This document shows, in pieces, positions 54,007 to 63,392 of a stretch of 64,000 nucleotides of DNA. Positions within the stretch are counted from its first letter, which is position 1, and the number at the start of each line of letters is the position of its first letter. Position numbers and translations under genes: made by a program. Origin of the DNA: JAGNZR01 sp051648365 (GTDB taxonomy: Bacteria > Fusobacteriota > Fusobacteriia > Fusobacteriales > Fusobacteriaceae); assembly GCA_051648365.1 (NCBI GenBank), contig JBOFEZ010000066.1:1-64000 (forward strand), read 5' to 3'. Below the pieces are notes generated by a model. The model did no database searches. It was not told the origin of the DNA and was given only the letters and a program-made list of their open reading frames with translations.

Positions 54007-54714
54007 TTATCTAATATTACATATATCTTTTACTACTTCACTCGCAATTATTAATCCTGCTACTGATGGTACAAAAGATGCACTTCCAACATTCACTTTT
54101 TTTTCTCTGTTTTCATCCTTATTCTCTGGTTTCTTTGGCACCTCTTTGGAAAAAATTACTTTCACTTTAGTTATTCTTCTATCCTTTAGTTCTTTTCTCA
54201 TAACTCTTGCCAGTGGACAAACAGATGTCTTAGATATATCTGCTACCTCTATCATTGTAGGATTTAATTTATTTCCTGTGCCCATCGATGATATAATAGG
54301 AAAACCATGTTTTTTACATAGCTCAATAATTTTCAATTTATGAGTAACCAGATCGATAGCATCTACCACATAGTTATATTTTTTCTCTTCATCGAAAAAA
54401 AGATGTGCAGTTTCCTCTGTAAACTTCTCCTGAAAAGCATTTATTTTAACCTCTGGATTTATAGCATGAGCTCTTTCTTTTATAAGCTCGGCTTTATATT
54501 TTCCCACACTACTCTGAACAGCTATTATCTGCCTGTTAAGATTAGTGATATCCACAGTATCAAAATCTACCACAGTAAGTTCTCCCACTCCAGCACGAAC
54601 AAGAGCCTCTACCGTGAATCCTCCTACTCCTCCTAATCCGAAAATTAAAACATGGGAATTTTTTAGTTTTTCTAAATTTTCATCCCCTATTAAAAGACCT
54701 AATCTCTGAAACAT
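54007..54714 (-). CDS. tcdA: tRNA threonylcarbamoyladenosine dehydratase
   Basis: E1-like enzyme that cyclises t6A37 to ct6A in tRNA. The 235 residues have the ATP-binding motif IFGLGGVGGFTVEALVRAG, VVDFDTVDITNLNRQ, VDAIDLVTHK and the TcdA-type CPLARVMRKELK segment. ATG at 54714 is preferred over a TTG at 54717 that sits against the AGGAG. It is the last gene of its operon. Confidence 0.9.
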   Translation of the reverse strand: MFQRLGLLIGDENLEKLKNSHVLIFGLGGVGGFTVEALVRAGVGELTVVDFDTVDITNLNRQIIAVQSSVGKYKAELIKERAHAINPEVKINAFQEKFTEETAHLFFDEEKKYNYVVDAIDLVTHKLKIIELCKKHGFPIISSMGTGNKLNPTMIEVADISKTSVCPLARVMRKELKDRRITKVKVIFSKEVPKKPENKDENREKKVNVGSASFVPSVAGLIIASEVVKDICNIR

Positions 54715-54727
54715 CAACTCCTATCAC

Positions 54728-55759
54728 CTACCTCTTAACCATGTTGAAGATATCATTTCCAGTTATATAGACAATAAATCCGATAAGTATTACCATCCCT
54801 GCCATATGAACTTTCTCTTCCAATTTTTTATCTACTTTTATACCTACGAGTTCTAAAAGCACAAATATAATTCTTCCCCCATCTAAGGCTGGGAAAGGAA
54901 GAAGGTTGAATATCCCTACATTTACAGAGAGCATCACCGTAAGCCAAAGAAGAACTGTGAATCCTCCACGACTTGCATCTCCAACTACTTTAATTATTCC
55001 TAGAGGACCACTTATCTCCTCTTTTTTGACTTTACCAGAAAACAACTGTTTAAAACCGCCAAAAGTCTGTCCAAATATTTTCCCGAAAACTTTCCCCGAA
55101 TCTGGAAATATTTCTTTAAAACTATATTTTTCAACTTTTATCTCTGGCATTATCCCTAAATAATATCTTTTTCCTTCCTCGTCGTAAGTAAGTTCTGCCT
55201 GAACATTTTTTTGTTCTCCATCTCTTTCTAGAAGAATAGCCACTGTGCTTTCTTGAGTTTCTTCATTGAATATTTTTAAAACTTCACTTATATCCTGCCA
55301 TTTTTCTATTTTTTTATCATTTATAGACAATATCATATCGTTCTTCTGTAAAACTTTTTCAGCTCGAACATTTTTTACAATATCTCCTACAAGAGGTTTT
55401 TCATTCTGAATCCCCTTTCCATTAAAAGCAAGTATAGAAAATATAATCATGTAGGCAAGTATAAAATTCATAAATACTCCTGCAAAAAGTACTACAAATC
55501 TCTGATATGCAGGCTTACTATTAAACCCATCCTCTTCCTTACTATCTATCTCCATTCCAGCTATATTTACAAAACCACCCATAGGTATAGCTCTGAAGGA
55601 ATATCTTGTATCATCTCCTTGGTAAGAATATACGTCTGGTCCCATACCTATTGCAAATTCAGTTACAGGCATTCCAAAAAATTTTGCAGCTAGAAAGTGA
55701 CCCAGTTCATGCACTAAAATTATAACTCCCAGTACCAGGAGTGCTACTAAAACTTCCAC
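54728..55759 (-). CDS. rseP: RIP site-2 zinc metalloprotease RseP
   Basis: Membrane-embedded protease that cleaves anti-sigma factors or signal-peptide remnants. The 343 residues carry HELGH at about 17-21, one PDZ domain (about 110-190) and the third zinc ligand region NLLPFPALDGGRI. E. coli RseP is about 450 residues with two PDZ domains, so this is the single-PDZ form. The start is GTG, with GGAGG upstream. It sits in the conserved uppS-cdsA-dxr-rseP order. Confidence 0.93.
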   Translation of the reverse strand: MEVLVALLVLGVIILVHELGHFLAAKFFGMPVTEFAIGMGPDVYSYQGDDTRYSFRAIPMGGFVNIAGMEIDSKEEDGFNSKPAYQRFVVLFAGVFMNFILAYMIIFSILAFNGKGIQNEKPLVGDIVKNVRAEKVLQKNDMILSINDKKIEKWQDISEVLKIFNEETQESTVAILLERDGEQKNVQAELTYDEEGKRYYLGIMPEIKVEKYSFKEIFPDSGKVFGKIFGQTFGGFKQLFSGKVKKEEISGPLGIIKVVGDASRGGFTVLLWLTVMLSVNVGIFNLLPFPALDGGRIIFVLLELVGIKVDKKLEEKVHMAGMVILIGFIVYITGNDIFNMVKR

Positions 55760-55771
55760 TCTTTTTTCCTC

Positions 55772-56443
55772 CTAAATTATGTTTTTAACTTTATCCATTA
55801 TCTCTGAAGATATCTCTTCAATGGTTTTTATTCTTTCTCCATCTACACACATAATCTCATGCCACCCCTGAAGTTTTGAAACTTCACAAGCTGTCGTATG
55901 GGATTTTTTAAGATATTCAGCATCAGATTCATGTATATCTTTTGTTTCTTCGCCTGTAATCTTATTTTTTCTTTGAGCCATAAGTTTTAGAGCAAACTCT
56001 GTCGGCATATTTAAAAATATTACCAAATCAGGTTTCGGTATTCCTATTTTGTTGTATTCTAAATCCTCTAACCATTGAAGATATTGTATTTTTTCTTCAG
56101 ATTCATCTATCTTTGAAGCCTGGTGAACCATATTGGATGTGGTATATCTATCCGTGATTATTATTCCACCACTTTCATAAAACTCTCCCCATGAAGTTTT
56201 GTATGAAGCATACCTGTCTATGGCATACATGGTAGATATTGGATATGGGTTTATTTTTCCAGGTTCTTTCCCAAACTCTCCCGCCAAATACATTTTTACA
56301 GGCTCACAAGCTGGACTGCTGTAGTTAGGAAAAGAGATTTTTTTAACTTCTACACCAGTTTCTTTTATTTTCTCATACAAAATCTCACTTTGAGTCTGTT
56401 TTCCACTGGAATCTGTTCCTTCTATAACTATTATTTTTCCCAT
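55772..56443 (-). CDS. Thymidylate kinase-like protein
   Basis: 223 residues: P-loop EGTDSSGKQT, the DRY motif TDRYTTSNMVHQ and a lid region around RKNKITGEETKDIHE. It fits the dTMP kinase family, although the Ser-Ser-Gly-Lys-Gln P-loop and acidic lid differ from standard Tmk. It could be a divergent Tmk or another deoxynucleotide kinase. It overlaps dxr by 13 bases. Confidence 0.8.
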   Translation of the reverse strand: MGKIIVIEGTDSSGKQTQSEILYEKIKETGVEVKKISFPNYSSPACEPVKMYLAGEFGKEPGKINPYPISTMYAIDRYASYKTSWGEFYESGGIIITDRYTTSNMVHQASKIDESEEKIQYLQWLEDLEYNKIGIPKPDLVIFLNMPTEFALKLMAQRKNKITGEETKDIHESDAEYLKKSHTTACEVSKLQGWHEIMCVDGERIKTIEEISSEIMDKVKNII

Positions 56444-57585
56444 TTTCTCTCCTTAATACTCTTTCTTGTATCGCTGTCAGCTTTTTTTATAACTTTCAAA
56501 TCATAGGCAGATTCAACTTCATGGTTATCCATAGCCCACTCTATTATATCATATATCTCTAGAAATTTTATCTCTCCCTTCAAAAACATATCAACTGCAA
56601 TTTCATTAGCTGCATTGAAAACTGCAGGCATAGTTCCTCCTGCCTTTCCAGCTCTAAAGGCCAGTTCTATACCCTTGAATGTTTCATTATCAGGTTGCTG
56701 AAAGTTAAGAGTTGTTAATTTTTTGAAATCTAATTTTTTCAAGACAGAATTTTCTATTCTATCAGGATATGTAAAAGCATACTGTATAGGAAGTTTCATG
56801 TCCGGAACTCCTAACTGAGCTATTATACTGCTATCTCTGAATTGTACTAAAGAATGGATTATACTCTCTGGATGTATTACAACCTCTATATTCTCATAAT
56901 CTATTCCAAAAAGCTGGTGAGCTTCTATTATTTCAAGACCTTTATTTACAAGAGTGGAGGAATCTATCGTAATTTTTTTGCCCATAGACCAGTTGGGATG
57001 TTTCAAAGCCTGTTCCACATTTACATCCTTCAGCTCATCTCTTTTTTTACCTCTAAAAGTACCTCCGCTGGCTGTTATTATAAGTTTTTCAACTTCTGAT
57101 TTTTTACCTCCCAATATAGATTGGAATAGGGCTGAATGCTCACTGTCCACAGGAATTATTTCAGCTTTTGGATAATCTTTAAGAAGTCTATTTATATAAT
57201 CTCCTGCTGCAACCATAGTCTCTTTATTTGCCAGTGCTATTCTCTTGGAGTTTTTTATGGCCGCAATAGTAGCATCTATTCCCACCGCTCCACTTACAGC
57301 GGTAAGAAGTATATCATATTCTTGGAGATTCCCTATTTTTTCCAACCCTTCATCTCCGAAGTATACCTCTAATTGAGGATATCTCTCTTTTATTTTTTCC
57401 AACCCTTCCAATGTTCCAACTGAAACATATTTAGGCTTGAATTCCTCTATCTGCTGGCATAAAAGAACATGGTTGCTGTGCCCTGTAAGAGCTATTACTT
57501 TAAATTTATCTCCTGCTCCTCTTATTACCTCTAGAGCACTGAGACCTATGCTTCCCGTTGATCCCAATATTGATATTCTTTTCAT
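56431..57585 (-). CDS. dxr: 1-deoxy-D-xylulose-5-phosphate reductoisomerase
   Basis: Second step of the MEP isoprenoid pathway. The 384 residues show the NADPH motif GSTGSIGLSALEV, the metal/substrate motifs PVDSEHSALFQ and ASGGTFRG, and NKGLEIIEAHQLF. It provides precursors for undecaprenyl phosphate made by UppS in the same operon. An intrinsic terminator stem lies just before its ribosome binding site. Confidence 0.96.
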   Translation of the reverse strand: MKRISILGSTGSIGLSALEVIRGAGDKFKVIALTGHSNHVLLCQQIEEFKPKYVSVGTLEGLEKIKERYPQLEVYFGDEGLEKIGNLQEYDILLTAVSGAVGIDATIAAIKNSKRIALANKETMVAAGDYINRLLKDYPKAEIIPVDSEHSALFQSILGGKKSEVEKLIITASGGTFRGKKRDELKDVNVEQALKHPNWSMGKKITIDSSTLVNKGLEIIEAHQLFGIDYENIEVVIHPESIIHSLVQFRDSSIIAQLGVPDMKLPIQYAFTYPDRIENSVLKKLDFKKLTTLNFQQPDNETFKGIELAFRAGKAGGTMPAVFNAANEIAVDMFLKGEIKFLEIYDIIEWAMDNHEVESAYDLKVIKKADSDTRKSIKERKWEK

Positions 57586-57600
57586 TATTTTCTCCTTTTA

Positions 57601-57627
57601 AAAAAGAGGATAAAATCATTTATCCTC
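57601..57627 (-). terminator. Terminator/attenuator between cdsA and dxr
   Basis: Minus strand GAGGATAAA-TGAT-TTTATCCTC (57627-57606), a 9-bp perfect stem followed by TTTTTT, then the dxr ribosome binding site. It is inside an otherwise co-directional operon, so it may modulate expression of dxr-tmk-rseP-tcdA. Confidence 0.7.
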
Positions 57628-57656
57628 TCAGTTATATATCGTGTAAAACCTTCTTA

Positions 57657-58481
57657 TTACCTTACTATCAGATTAGATATAAATATGTATGCCACTGGAA
57701 GAACAAAAATAAGACTGTCAAATCTGTCCAAGATTCCTCCGTGCTCTCCCAATATTTTTCCTGAATCTTTTATTTTAAACTCTCTTTTAAACATCGACTC
57801 TACAAGATCTCCAACCTGTATGAATAAACTTAGAGTTATTCCTAGAAGAACAATCATAAGGGGAGAAACTCCATTTTCAAAAAGAGTAAAATATTTTTCA
57901 ATCAAGTACAATCCTACAACAGTGAAAAAAACTCCACCCAATGCACCTTCTACAGATTTTTTCGGACTTATTTGACTGAAACCATTTTTGAAAATTTTTC
58001 TTCCAAAGTTAAGTCCTGTAAAATAGGCAAAACTATCACACACCCATACCAAAACCTGAAGTGCAAGCAACCACTTCCCACCATTAGGAAGTGCTGAAAT
58101 AAGAAGTATATTTGAAAAAAAGAAAGCTACATATATTATTCCTAAAATAGTTATTCCAATCTCTGAGCTTGAATTTTCAACTCTGTTTCTTAATACTCTA
58201 TATACCATAAGTAGCATAGTTAGGGGAATAAGAAGTTGAAAGCTGTCATAGGACATTCCAGCAGCATCTTTAAAATATGTATAGTTAACTATTCCTAGTC
58301 CCGTTAAAATTCCAAAACTTTTATAGCATTTTTTTCCTGACAAAATAGCCATATTATAAAATTCATATAGTGCTATTCCCACTATTACATTGGTAAAAAA
58401 CAGTAGAAATATTCCTCCAGTATAATATATATATGCCAGAGCTGGAATTCCCAAAAGCGCTATTAGTATTCTATTCAGCAT
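57657..58481 (-). CDS. cdsA: Phosphatidate cytidylyltransferase
   Basis: Makes CDP-diacylglycerol for phospholipid synthesis. The 274 residues have about seven membrane helices, DSFAYFTGLNFGRK, SPKKSVEGALGG and the C-terminal signature FKIKDSGKILGEHGGILDRFDSL with catalytic Asp residues. It overlaps uppS by 11 bases. Confidence 0.95.
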   Translation of the reverse strand: MLNRILIALLGIPALAYIYYTGGIFLLFFTNVIVGIALYEFYNMAILSGKKCYKSFGILTGLGIVNYTYFKDAAGMSYDSFQLLIPLTMLLMVYRVLRNRVENSSSEIGITILGIIYVAFFFSNILLISALPNGGKWLLALQVLVWVCDSFAYFTGLNFGRKIFKNGFSQISPKKSVEGALGGVFFTVVGLYLIEKYFTLFENGVSPLMIVLLGITLSLFIQVGDLVESMFKREFKIKDSGKILGEHGGILDRFDSLIFVLPVAYIFISNLIVR

Positions 58482-59169
58482 CTACAACTCCTCCAAATCT
58501 TCTTTCTCTCTTTCTATAGCTCTCAATAGCTATCTCTAAATCCCTCTCATTAAAATCAGGCCAAAACTTTTCTGTAATATATATTTCAGAATAAGCTATC
58601 TGCCAAAGAAGAAAGTTTGAAATTCTTATTTCTCCACTGGTTCTTATAAGTAACTCCGGATCCGGAATATCATTATATAGGTACTTTCTAAAACTTTCTT
58701 CAGTTATATTTTTTTCTCCTGATTCTATTATTTTATTTACAGCATCTATTATTTCAGATCTTCCTCCGTAATTAAACGCTAGGTTAAGAGTTATACCTCT
58801 GTTTTGGGATGTGTTTTTTTCTACTCTATCTATCGCCTCTAAAAGTTCTGAATTTATCCCTTCTCTTCTTCCAGATACTATAAATCTCACATCATTCTTC
58901 ATAAATTCTTTTTCTTCACTTTGAAGATATTTTTTAAAAAGAGCCATAAGGGCCCCTACCTCTTCCTCTGCTCTTTTCCAATTTTCAGTAGAAAAGGCAT
59001 AAACAGTAAGATATTTTATTCCAAGTTTTTGAGAGTGAGTTAAAATTTTTCTTAAAGTCTTAGCTCCCTCATTATGCCCTATAGTTCTCGGAAGAAATCT
59101 CTTTTTTGCCCATCTTCCATTTCCATCCATTATTATTGCAAGATGCTGTGGAATTTCTTTTTCAATCAA
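58471..59169 (-). CDS. uppS: Undecaprenyl diphosphate synthase
   Basis: Makes the C55 lipid carrier for cell-wall synthesis. The 232 residues have the opening MDGNGRWAKKR (Mg-binding Asp), YAFSTENWKR, and RTSGEIRISNFLLWQIAYSE near the C-terminus. It is the first gene of the uppS-cdsA-dxr-tmk-rseP-tcdA set. Confidence 0.96.
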   Translation of the reverse strand: MIEKEIPQHLAIIMDGNGRWAKKRFLPRTIGHNEGAKTLRKILTHSQKLGIKYLTVYAFSTENWKRAEEEVGALMALFKKYLQSEEKEFMKNDVRFIVSGRREGINSELLEAIDRVEKNTSQNRGITLNLAFNYGGRSEIIDAVNKIIESGEKNITEESFRKYLYNDIPDPELLIRTSGEIRISNFLLWQIAYSEIYITEKFWPDFNERDLEIAIESYRKRERRFGGVVDAE

Positions 59170-59186
59170 TTTTACCTCCTGAAAAT

Positions 59187-59226
59187 TAAGGAAAAATCCA
59201 GAGCATTATAAAATCTCTGGATTTTT
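59187..59226 (-). terminator. Intrinsic terminator of galE, with a TATAAT in its loop
   Basis: AAAAATCCAGAG / CTCTGGATTTTT, a 12-bp perfect stem enclosing 11 bases. The loop contains TATAAT on the minus strand (59210-59205), which could be the -10 for uppS, although no good -35 accompanies it. Confidence 0.85.
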
Positions 59227-59238
59227 CTACTTAATAAA

Positions 59239-60228
59239 TTAGTCTTCATAACCAGCTGGGTGGTTACTGTGCCACTGCCATGCAGTTTCAATTATATATT
59301 CAATAGAATCATATTGAGGTTTCCAGTTCAACTCTTTTATTGCTTTTTCAGATGAAGCTACAAGCCTTGCAGGGTCTCCCATTCTTCTCGGTGTAACTTC
59401 TGCTGGAATTGAGTGGTTCGTAACTTTCCTAGCAGCCTCTATAACCTCTTTAACTGAAAATCCATTTCCATTTCCAAGATTATAAACAGTACTATCTCCA
59501 CCGTTTTCAAGTCTTTCTAGAGCTTTTACGTGGGCATCTGCAAGATCCATAACGTGAATATAGTCTCTGATACAAGTTCCATCTTCTGTAGGATAATCAT
59601 CTCCGTAAATAGCTATTTTCTCTCTTTTTCCAAGTGCCACTTGAAGAATCAGAGGAATTAGGTGAGTTTCCGGTGAATGATCTTCTCCAATCTCTCCTGT
59701 TTGATAAGCTCCTGCAACATTGAAATATCTAAGAGCTGTATATCTTATTCCGTAAGCTGCATCTGACCATTTCAGCATTTTTTCCACAGCAAGCTTAGTT
59801 TCTCCATATGGATTTGTAGGAATAGTTGGATCTGTTTCCAAAATAGGAATGTTTTTAGGTTCTCCATAAGTTGCTGCAGTCGAAGAGAAAACCACTCTCT
59901 TTACCCCATTCTCCTTTAGGTGTTTTAAAAGACAAGCTGATCCATAGACATTGTTATCATAATATTTTAATGGTTCTACACAGCTCTCTCCCACAAGAGA
60001 ATCAGCTGAAAAATGAATTACCCCATCAATTGAGTTTTCAGCAAAAACTCTTTTCATAAACTCATCATCCCTAAGATCTCCCATTACAAGTTTTGCCCTA
60101 GCATCTACAGATTGAACGTGCCCTGTCTGAAGATTATCTAGAACAATCACTTCTCTTCCCTTCTCAAGAAGTAATTTTGTAACATGACTACCTATATATC
60201 CTGCTCCTCCACAAACTAATATTGACAT
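59239..60228 (-). CDS. galE: UDP-glucose 4-epimerase
   Basis: Interconverts UDP-glucose and UDP-galactose for surface polysaccharide or galactose use. The 329 residues have the NAD motif CGGAGYIGSH, catalytic SSTAATYG and YGETK (Tyr-x3-Lys), and RYFNVAGA. It lies 33 bases after the Fak fusion gene and ends at a terminator. No other gal genes are nearby. Confidence 0.95.
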   Translation of the reverse strand: MSILVCGGAGYIGSHVTKLLLEKGREVIVLDNLQTGHVQSVDARAKLVMGDLRDDEFMKRVFAENSIDGVIHFSADSLVGESCVEPLKYYDNNVYGSACLLKHLKENGVKRVVFSSTAATYGEPKNIPILETDPTIPTNPYGETKLAVEKMLKWSDAAYGIRYTALRYFNVAGAYQTGEIGEDHSPETHLIPLILQVALGKREKIAIYGDDYPTEDGTCIRDYIHVMDLADAHVKALERLENGGDSTVYNLGNGNGFSVKEVIEAARKVTNHSIPAEVTPRRMGDPARLVASSEKAIKELNWKPQYDSIEYIIETAWQWHSNHPAGYED

Positions 60229-60261
60229 TTTTCCCCTTTCATCCCATTTTATTTGTATTTT

Positions 60262-62811
60262 TTATTTAATTTTGTGAAATATTCCCAAACCATATACTGG
60301 TCCAGAATGAGAACCGATAGTCGCCCCGATATTGAATCTATCCAGCATCTCAACTTTATTTATAGCTTTTCCTTCTTGATATAATTTTTCTGCATTATCA
60401 TGCTCGGCTTGAGTTCCACCCCAACCTGTATTAATTTTTACACTTCCTTCAGCAGTTTCAGATTCCATTGCTTTATTCATGAATTTTAAAGCTCCTCTTT
60501 CACCAAAGGCTTTTCCTGCAACAGTTACTTCTCCGTCTTCAACTCTTAAAATAGGTTTAAGATTTAGGAATCCGCCTATCATCCCTGCTGCCTTACCAAG
60601 TCTTCCACCCTTTACTAGATATTTAAGATCGTTTACTACAAAATATATTTTGGATCTTGTATGGAACTGCTCTGCCCAATTCAGTAATTCTTCATAAGCT
60701 ACACCTTTTTTAGCCATTCTAGCAGCCTCTAGGACTTGCTGTCCTAATCCAAAAGTAACTGATTTAGAATCCACTATAGCTATATCATTTTCTCTCTCTC
60801 TCATCATCCCTTTAGCAACTTTAGCCGCCTGCTGAGTTCCACTCATTTTAGATGAAATCAGTATAGTTATTATTTTTTTGTATCCTTTATTAAAAAGGTT
60901 CTCATACATCTCTCTGAATTCTGCAGGTGAAGGCTGAGAAGTTTTTGGTATTACATCACCCGTGGTAAGTTTAGTCCAAAACTCTTCCTTCGTAATATCT
61001 ACTCCATCCCTGTAATATTCTTCACCCTCCAGTTTTATCTTAAGAGGTATTATTGATATATCCAGATCTCCAATAAGCTCAGGAGTTAGGTCTGAAGTCG
61101 AATCTGTCAAGATAGCTATTTCTGGAAGTTCAGGATCTCTTTCTTCAATATATATGTAATACGGGTAATTTTCCTGTCCTCCAACTATCTCTTTATAATT
61201 AACCTTTTCTTTGGCTTTTTTCAGTGACTGATTAGCTTCTTCTGTAGATCCTTTTCCAATAACAGCAAACACATTCAGAGTTTTTTCATCAAGATATTCA
61301 GTATACAGTTCCTCAATCAATCCTTTAATCTCAGAATTTTTATTGGTAATTTTCCCATTCACAAGAGCTATATAATCTCCTGATTTTATTTCTAAAGAAT
61401 CAACCTTTGTATCTCTAACTGCCTGAGTAATTTCTATAGAGTAGTTTCTATTTTTATCTTTTAAAACTTTCTCCAGTGAACCTTTTCTATTTTTAAGAAT
61501 ATAGTTACCTTCTAACATTGTTGCAGTTTCTAAAACAAAAACATCTTTCTCGGCTCTATCAGCTGCAAGTTTTGCCGCTCCAATTATATTCTTATTATTA
61601 GGAAGAATAATTATCTTATCTCCCTTTATCTGATTTAGTCCCTGTTCAATATCTGCGACACTTGGATTTTGAGTTTGACCTCCTATAAGTACTGCCGCTG
61701 CTCCATTTTCAAGGAAAAGATTACCTATCTCTCTGTTATCAGCTATTGCAAAATACGAGATATTTTGCTCATTCTCGTGCTTGAACATATATTTACTCTC
61801 TTGATGACCGTGCGCTTCACATCCGCAATCATGCTCTGTTTCATAGTCATTTAAAAGAATATTTTTATGTTGTATCTCCATATTATCTATTTTTATATTA
61901 CTAAGGTTTCCAAAAAACATTGCAATTTCCAAAACCTGTCCAGGATTATTTGTATGTATATGAGTCTTAGTCTTTTTAGCTGTCTGAGCACAAACCAGAG
62001 AATCTCCCATATCCATCAATTTCCCTTTATATTCCTCTAAACTAAAAGAACCATTCTCAATTATGAACTCTGTACAGTATTTAAATTTAATATCTTCATA
62101 TATATGAGTTGCCACTGTTATATCCAATTTTTCTCTTCTATGTGCTTGGGATTGAACAATTCTTTCAAGGTCTTTTAACATTTCAGGATCTGTTATAGAT
62201 TTTTCAAATCCTTCAAGAATATAAAATATACCCTTTCCTCCAGCATCTACAACTCCTGCTTCTTTTAATTTAGGAAGCATATCTGGAGTTTCTTCTACTG
62301 CTGCTCCTGCTACATTTTTTACAAATATCAAGAAAAGAACAAAGTCATCTTTAGGTCCATCATACTTGGCAGCTTCTTCTGCAACTCTTCTAATTACAGT
62401 AAGCATCGTTCCTTCTACTGGATTTATAACAGCAGCATATGCCCTTTCTTTTGCCATGGTAAAGGCTTTAGCTACATCATCAACTGTAACTTCCTCTTTA
62501 TCTCTTACGCCCTCTAAAAAACCTTGAAGAATCTGAGAAAGAATTGTCCCTGAATTTCCTCTGGCTCCGAGAAGTACAGATTCAGAAACTATCTCCACAA
62601 GCTCCGCCATTTTGGGTTCGTGACTAAGCTTAATAAGATCATTTTCCACAGCTTGAAGTGTCATAGACATGTTTGTTCCTGTATCTCCGTCTGGAACAGG
62701 ATATACATTCAGATCATTAAGTACATCCGAATATTTAGACAGCCATCTACTTGCTGCGATTAGAAGCTTTATAAGCCTCACTGAATTTAAAAATTTTATC
62801 TCTAATTTCAT
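60262..62811 (-). CDS. FakA-FakB fusion: DhaL-domain fatty acid kinase plus DegV fatty-acid-binding domain
   Basis: 849 residues that join two proteins normally encoded separately. Residues about 10-200 are a DhaL/DAK2 kinase domain with the ATP/Mg loop YPVPDGDTGTNMSMTL and GARGNSGTILSQILQGF. Residues about 205-550 match the FakA middle and C-terminal regions; DCGCEAHGH may bind metal. From about 560 a complete DegV domain follows: AILTDSTSDLTPELI, TSQPSPAEF and a C-terminal GSHSGPVYGLGIF. FakA phosphorylates fatty acids held by FakB/DegV, so both steps would be in one chain. The ATG at 62811 has GGAGGAAATT; a longer frame to 62862 lacks support. It follows an XRE-cupin regulator by 23 bases. 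Confidence 0.9.
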   Translation of the reverse strand: MKLEIKFLNSVRLIKLLIAASRWLSKYSDVLNDLNVYPVPDGDTGTNMSMTLQAVENDLIKLSHEPKMAELVEIVSESVLLGARGNSGTILSQILQGFLEGVRDKEEVTVDDVAKAFTMAKERAYAAVINPVEGTMLTVIRRVAEEAAKYDGPKDDFVLFLIFVKNVAGAAVEETPDMLPKLKEAGVVDAGGKGIFYILEGFEKSITDPEMLKDLERIVQSQAHRREKLDITVATHIYEDIKFKYCTEFIIENGSFSLEEYKGKLMDMGDSLVCAQTAKKTKTHIHTNNPGQVLEIAMFFGNLSNIKIDNMEIQHKNILLNDYETEHDCGCEAHGHQESKYMFKHENEQNISYFAIADNREIGNLFLENGAAAVLIGGQTQNPSVADIEQGLNQIKGDKIIILPNNKNIIGAAKLAADRAEKDVFVLETATMLEGNYILKNRKGSLEKVLKDKNRNYSIEITQAVRDTKVDSLEIKSGDYIALVNGKITNKNSEIKGLIEELYTEYLDEKTLNVFAVIGKGSTEEANQSLKKAKEKVNYKEIVGGQENYPYYIYIEERDPELPEIAILTDSTSDLTPELIGDLDISIIPLKIKLEGEEYYRDGVDITKEEFWTKLTTGDVIPKTSQPSPAEFREMYENLFNKGYKKIITILISSKMSGTQQAAKVAKGMMRERENDIAIVDSKSVTFGLGQQVLEAARMAKKGVAYEELLNWAEQFHTRSKIYFVVNDLKYLVKGGRLGKAAGMIGGFLNLKPILRVEDGEVTVAGKAFGERGALKFMNKAMESETAEGSVKINTGWGGTQAEHDNAEKLYQEGKAINKVEMLDRFNIGATIGSHSGPVYGLGIFHKIK

Positions 62812-62834
62812 AATTTCCTCCTGGGATTTTTCCT

Positions 62835-63383
62835 TTAAAATGTAGGTGGGGTAACTACCCAAATAGCTTTCGCAGGCTTATCTGTATTATTTTTAAATCT
62901 ATGCTTTTCCGTAGATTTAAAATAAAAACTGTCTCCCTCTTCCAATGAGTGTACTATTCCATCTATATATATATCCAATCTTCCTTCCAATATAAATATA
63001 AATTCTTCTCCATTATGGGTATAATAGCCTCTTCCACTCTCCCCGTAAGGGCCTATCTCATAGAGAATAGGTTCCATCTCTCTTTCTATTTTAGATGATG
63101 ATAGCAATGCCATTTTTGTGTTTGAATCTATGCTTTCAACATAACTTCTCTGATCCTTTCTCATGAGATCTGAATTTTTTTTCTCTTCTTCATCTTCTAT
63201 GAGATAGCTCACTCTTACTTCTAAAGCTGTAGCTATTTTCTTTAAATTCTCAATTGATGGAGAAGCTTTTCCCTGTTCGATTTGGGATAAAAAACTTGCT
63301 GACAGTTCAACTTTCTCTGCCAAATCTCTCAAAGATAGCTTAAGAGCATTTCTGCTTTTTTTTATTCTCTCTCCTATGTTCAT
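62835..63383 (-). CDS. XRE-family transcriptional regulator with cupin domain
   Basis: 182 residues: N-terminal helix-turn-helix (about 5-60, LRDLAEKVELSASFLSQIEQGKASPSIENL) and a C-terminal cupin_2 domain (about 110-180, HNGEEFIFILEGRLDIYIDG...GDSFYF). Related proteins such as PuuR sense small molecules. Its position directly before the Fak fusion suggests a link with fatty-acid incorporation, but the ligand and targets are unknown. Confidence 0.88.
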   Translation of the reverse strand: MNIGERIKKSRNALKLSLRDLAEKVELSASFLSQIEQGKASPSIENLKKIATALEVRVSYLIEDEEEKKNSDLMRKDQRSYVESIDSNTKMALLSSSKIEREMEPILYEIGPYGESGRGYYTHNGEEFIFILEGRLDIYIDGIVHSLEEGDSFYFKSTEKHRFKNNTDKPAKAIWVVTPPTF

Positions 63384-63392
63384 TGTAACTCC

